From positions 38,254,001 through 38,318,000 of the forward strand of contig JBITNC010000002.1 in assembly GCA_050084985.1 (NCBI GenBank): a DNA stretch of 64,000 nucleotides. Reading direction: 5' to 3'. Positions 59,551-64,000 of this stretch are shown here, piece by piece; positions within the stretch are counted from its first letter, which is position 1, and every line of letters starts with the position of its first letter. This stretch comes from Nageia nagi. Taxonomy: Eukaryota; Pinophyta. The notes beneath the pieces were generated by a model. It was not told the origin of the DNA, ran no database searches, and saw only the letters and a program-made list of their open reading frames with translations. Made by a program: the position numbers and the translations under genes.

Positions 59551-61461
59551 TGTACATGGCTTCTCTCACTTAACTTCCCCCCTCATGTAGCCCAAGAAGG
59601 ATGCATTCATTTGGAGTGATGGAGCCCAAGAAGCCTTTGAGATACTTAAAAGAGTCATGTGCACTTTTCCTTATTTGGCTATACCTAATTTCTCACTTCC
59701 TTTCAAAATGGAGTGTGATGCATCCAAATTGGGTGTTGGAGTAGTTCTTATGCAAAAGGGGTAGTTGATGGCATTTGAGAGCCAAAAGTAATCTAACGTA
59801 GAGCAAAATTTTAACATATATGATAAGGAGATGCTGGCCATAATGCATGCATTGGAGAGGTTCAAGCAATACTTGGTTTGTGACCCATTCATCATCTAGA
59901 GTGACCACAACAGCTTAAAATACTTCCTTATCAGATAGATCTAAGTGAGAAACAACAAAGGTGGGTGATTAAGCTTCAATCCTTTGATTTTGAGATCCAA
60001 TACATCAAAGGAAATAAGAACATAGGAATAGATGCATTATCTAGGAAACCCTCCTACTCTCTCTCCTCCATCATAGATGATTGGAAGAAAATGATTATGG
60101 CTAAGTACACCAACGACGAGTTCACTTTTGGAATCCTCAGTGGGATAGTGAAGAATAAAAGGTATGTGATTAAGGATAGGCTAATCTTTAAGAGGAACAA
60201 GATCTTCCTAACCTCAATTCTAAGGTTAAGAAGAAGGTACTCTATGGGATGCATAATACCCCATTGCAAGAAATTTAGGCATCATAAAAACCTACCAAGA
60301 TGTAAGGTAAAGGTTCACTTGGAAGGGGTTGAAGCATGATGTTTTGAAGCACATCCAAGAGTGTACTTAGTGTCAAAAGAATAAGGAGGAGCATGTGAAA
60401 CCAGTAGGGTTGCTCCAACTGTTGCCCATTCCTTAGAAAAAGTGGTAAGACATCTTTAAAGATTTCATCATTGACCTCCCAAAGGTACAAGGCAAAGATA
60501 ACATATTTGTGGTAGTGGATTGACTCACCAAATTTTTCCATTTCCTTGCCATCACTGTTACATACACTGCAACATAGTGGATGACTTGTTCTTTAAAGAG
60601 ATTTTTAGGTTGCATGGGTTGCCTAAGAGGATTGTGAGTGATTGGGAGAACAAGTTCATGAGCTTATGTTGGTAGAAATTATTTTGGTTGAGAGGAACCA
60701 ACCTCACCCTAACACTAGTTACCATCCCTAGTTAGATAGATAAACATAAATCATCAATAAGTGGGTGGAGGGTTATTTGAGACATTATGTGATAGGGAAG
60801 CAACAAGCATGGGCCAAGTATCATATGTCCATCAGATGTCTCCTTTCAATGCTTTATATGGTTATGATCCTCCTAACTTTTGATGAAGATAGGGATCCCA
60901 AGGCTAATAATTTCTTGTATGAGTATTAGGACATCATGAGGGCATTGAAGGAGAACCTGTAGATGGATAAAAACTAACAAAATAAGTACTATGATTAGAA
61001 TCAGATAGAGAGAGTCTTCAAGGTGGGTAACATGGTGTACTTACAATTGCAACCATTTTGATAATCATCACTTAAGAAAAGGAAGGCAAAGAAGTTGCAA
61101 CCAAGATTCTTTGATCCATACAAGATCCTACGTAAGGTAGGAGAGGTTGCTTATGAGTTAGAGTTACCCCAAGAGAGAAAGATTGACAACACCTTTCATG
61201 TATCACTCTTGAACAAGGTCATGGGGTGATATAATATTTCATCCACTATCCTACCCCCACTTGATGATGAGGAATGAATAATTTACATTTGTGAGAGAGT
61301 GCTTGAGACCATGATCAAGAAGCTAGGATCTAGATGGATTCAAGAGTACTTAGTTAAATGGAGGGACTTGCTAGATGAGGAATCTACATGGGAAGGGGCT
61401 AAGATACTTACACATCTTGTGTTGAATTTCTTGAGGGAAAGCAATCTTGAGAGGAGAGGAT
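59551..61461 (+). pseudogene. Ty3/gypsy chromovirus pol: RNase H, integrase, chromodomain (decayed)
   Basis: Plus-strand reading in several frames gives gypsy pol from the end of RT onwards. RNase H has Glu-Cys-Asp-Ala-Ser (about 59710-59725), Tyr-Asp-Lys-Glu-Met-Leu-Ala and Ser-Asp-His-Asn-Ser-Leu-Lys-Tyr, then Asp-Ala-Leu-Ser-Arg-Lys (about 60031-60048). The integrase has a Cys-Thr-x-Cys-Gln finger half near 60362 and Leu-Pro-Lys near 60478. A C-terminal chromodomain lies at about 61290-61430, with Tyr-Leu-Val-Lys-Trp and Glu-Glu-Ser-Thr-Trp-Glu. Many stops and frameshifts are present. The 5' part is missing: the sequence starts directly at the edge of the copia LTR. Confidence 0.88.
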
Positions 61462-62700
61462 TTATGACATCCCCTTGCATGTTTGTAAATAATTATGGAA
61501 TCCAATAGGATCCTCTTGTAATATATTTTATTATTGCATTGTACTTACATATTTGTAACTTGAGATATAAGACTTAATCGATCAATGGACCCCACAATGA
61601 GCCCCAAGTGGGATGTATCCCTCCCAAGCTTAGATTAGGTGTTATTATTGTACTTAGAGATCTTGATCTTGATTGTGGGAATCTAATATCTATTATTACA
61701 CTTAGATGGATGGATGGACACTTATATATACATGCACCAACCTTGGGAGACTCCCATACCCCCATGTTGACCCAACATGAAACCTAGATCCCATGCATGA
61801 CCCCTTGACCCATGTATGACTCTTAGACCCCCATGTTGGTACTTAATGCACTTCAAACCCCCACATTGGCATGCATAAACCCTAGGCATCCACATCGGGC
61901 ATTCTGGGCCCCTAGGAGGCTAACATTGGGATTAAAGAGACAAGTGATGACTCCTTGGTGAGATACAAATAGGGTTGAGTGTATAAAGAGATATTGGAGC
62001 TTCATTGTTGGATATAACTAATTATGCATTTATCTCTTGATACTATCCTATGTACATAAGATTTAGTAATGCTAAGCAATCCCCTAGGTGTAATATGTAG
62101 GAGGAATTTTAGGTTGAAGGATCTTTATCATCTATGACATTAGTGTTGCCCATCTAGTGTTATTTCAAGATATAGCTTCTATCTTCAATGGTTAGCCAAT
62201 GTTTGAGGAGGGCTCTTTCGATGGAGAGGATTTATATTCTAAGGAGCAATACTATCCATGGTTCATTATCAATCCAATAGTGAGAGATATTCAATTATGA
62301 GAGATATTCAATTATGCCCTAGTTGGCTCCTTTGTGGACAAAGTTAGCCCTATTGAGCTTAGTATTATATTATTGAGTATTACAAATCTTATATACAATT
62401 GTTGGGCTTTTGGATATCATATTATATTTTTATTGTGTCCATGTATGCAACATTATGATGTGTATATCTGATTATGCATGTTTAAGCCAAATGTTGGTAT
62501 TGTGAGGTATTATTTATTGATATTTGCTAGTATTGGTCAGACATTGGCATCTTGATGTTTTTAATGCTTTATGTGGATGCCTTAACCCTAATGTTGGTAA
62601 ATTGAGGGTTTGTATTCTTATAATTTATCTTCTAGACCATATGTTGGGTGCATACTTATGTTTTTGGGTTTAATTGCACTTGAATTGTATTTTGGATCTT
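61462..62700 (+). repeat. Probable chromovirus 3' LTR and following DNA
   Basis: A purine tract (about 61447-61461) precedes TTTATGACATCCCC, a decayed gypsy LTR start. A series of degenerate motifs like CCCCCATGTTG occurs about every 30-50 bases between 61755 and 61930. A TATA-like GTATAAAGAG lies near 61981. An 18-bp direct repeat lies at about 62282-62317. The right end of the LTR is not clear, so the limit is approximate. Confidence 0.55.
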
Positions 62701-62744
62701 TACAGTACTCCACTATAAGCTAAATGTTTTTACTTCTCAAGATA

Positions 62745-63098
62745 CAAGTCTCTCTTAGAATTCTACACTACCATTCTCTCCTATCTTTAGTCTCACTAAG
62801 AGCATTACAATGCTTCAAACTAGAGTGAAAAATGCTTGAGAAGAGGCATCAATTTATAGAAAAAAATCCACTTTGGCTCACCCTTTTACCCAAGGGGAAT
62901 GCCATTATCCAAAGGATAAGAATAGTCAAATGTGGGATAAGTTGCAATATTTAATTAACTAAATACATAAAAGGTATTTAGGAATGCTTTTAAGTATATA
63001 ATGGATTATATAGAGAATTACATAAGGAGAAGGAATATTATTCTTTAGATACCTTTCTAAAGAATAATCTATACAATAGTGCATTATTAGTTCTAACA
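62745..63098 (-). repeat. Copia family C LTR (3' LTR), reversed, left end uncertain
   Basis: The right end is exact: TGTTAGAACTAATAATGCAC on the minus strand, next to a polypurine tract (complement of 63099-63107). It matches 12590-12770 in reverse. The left limit is where similarity between the two copies begins, so it may extend further. Confidence 0.7.
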
Positions 63099-63213
63099 CT
63101 CCCCCTTAATGCAACATTGAGTTAGAAAGAAGAGAAGATAGAAAGAGACTGTAAGAGATTCCTCCTCCATAAGAAATACAATCAGAGATGAGATTCAAGA
63201 ACTTGATATCTTG
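63099..63213 (-). other. 3' UTR start of family C element
   Basis: Purine tract and the first roughly 110 bases of UTR, matching 12776-12850. The similarity stops where LINE-like sequence begins. Confidence 0.65.
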
Positions 63214-64000
63214 AATAAAATAGAATATAATATAATAGAACTTTTATTAATGTCCATTGGTGACCAAAAAAGGTCAATAGGAATGTAAAATAAGACATAT
63301 ACAAAGCAATGTGAGAGTCTAATACAACTCCAGACAAAATAAAATAAGAAAAATAATAAATAGTATAATAAATGATATACAATATTTATGAATCAAGGAT
63401 TTTTTTCCAATATTCAAGGGTGGAAAGAAGTGAGTGATATAAGAATTTGATGCCATTGTAGATGGTACTTATGATATAAGAAGTGAGTGATTCATAATTA
63501 ATACAATATTTTTATGTATGGATGTCTTTGAATAAGCAATAATATCTACCTCATATCTAGAAAGGACAAGTGAAAATGAAATGCTCCTTAGATTCCACAT
63601 CAAGATTGCATAATATGCAAATACATTGATCTTTGGGGAGGTAATGGTATGTCTCAATATGCAACTGGTTAGAGAAAACTTGTAGCTAAGCTAGAGGAAA
63701 ATTGAGGTTATGCAACATATATATCAAGTTATATTTTGGAGTAGTGATCAATCCATTCTCAAGTTGAAGATAAAAATGGGATTAATAGACCAATTTTGGT
63801 GAAAGAGGTTCCTTTGGATCAGTCCAAGTAGTTTTTATATATGCTGAGTAGATCTCATATTGAATATCCTATTAGAATATAGTGTATTGATTGATGAATT
63901 TGTAGGAGGATTTCTAATGATGTCTAAGTCCAGAGATTGAAATAGAGTAGTAATTTGAGCATACCAACAATTCCTCACCCCTTGATTGGCCAACTATAAG
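63214..64000 (-). pseudogene. LINE 3' fragment with C-terminal zinc-knuckle region (decayed)
   Basis: On the minus strand, at about 63650-63535, the sequence reads Cys-Ile-Leu-Cys, eight residues, His, four residues, Cys-Pro. This is the CCHC zinc-binding motif found at the C-terminus of many LINE reverse transcriptases; two stops follow it within a few codons. Downstream is a 3' UTR ending in CCAATGGACATTAATAAAA and an AT-rich tail near 63214. The reverse transcriptase core would lie beyond 64000. The 62-codon open frame at 63469-63657 is in another frame and is not the real reading. Confidence 0.6.

Overview
The window is nuclear DNA from a land plant with a repeat-dominated, AT-rich genome. 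The evidence is a very high density of Ty1/copia elements primed by initiator-Met tRNA, a chromodomain-bearing Ty3/gypsy fragment, and plant-type nuclear tRNA-Trp and tRNA-Ala genes. A gymnosperm or another large-genome lineage would fit, but the sequence does not settle this. I see no convincing host protein-coding gene.

Layout. 1-2626: 3' half of a decayed copia element (family A). 4073-10564: a second, complete but decayed family A element with a 5-bp target duplication (AGTAT); a reversed solo family B LTR (8668-9156) sits in its RNase H region. 10565-16500: non-coding DNA, a possible tRNA-derived SINE head, and the 3' end of a reversed copia element (family C). 16475-21600: AT-rich DNA with a possible gypsy LTR and short tandem duplications. 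21901-22109: two tail-to-tail tRNA genes. 22110-34345: mostly unexplained DNA with diverged duplications and minus-strand coding relics, the clearest being a Helitron-type Pif1 helicase (32245-34345). 34346-53558: a three-level nest. A family D element is split by a 17.5-kb family B element (34861-52336, target duplication CTTTG). That element is itself split by a second family B element in the opposite orientation (42912-51537, target duplication GCTTG). 53559-59550: two reversed, truncated copia elements (D and A) fused together. 59551-62700: chromovirus 3' part and probable LTR. 62745-64000: family C LTR and a LINE 3' fragment, both reversed.

The most interesting part is the family B nest. 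The inner element has an uninterrupted 1308-codon gag-pol frame and could be autonomous. The outer element is broken by frameshifts, stops, a deletion and a lost zinc ligand, yet its two LTRs read as identical, while the later-inserted inner element has LTRs differing at about nine sites. Any full-length outer transcript would have to contain sense gag-pol followed by antisense gag-pol, that is, a very long hairpin RNA.

Both B elements, and their relatives, also share features that standard copia annotation does not name: a spliceable-looking intron between the primer-binding site and the gag ATG, a conserved structured block inside that intron, a 3'-UTR array of short hairpins whose stems covary, and a palindrome in U3.
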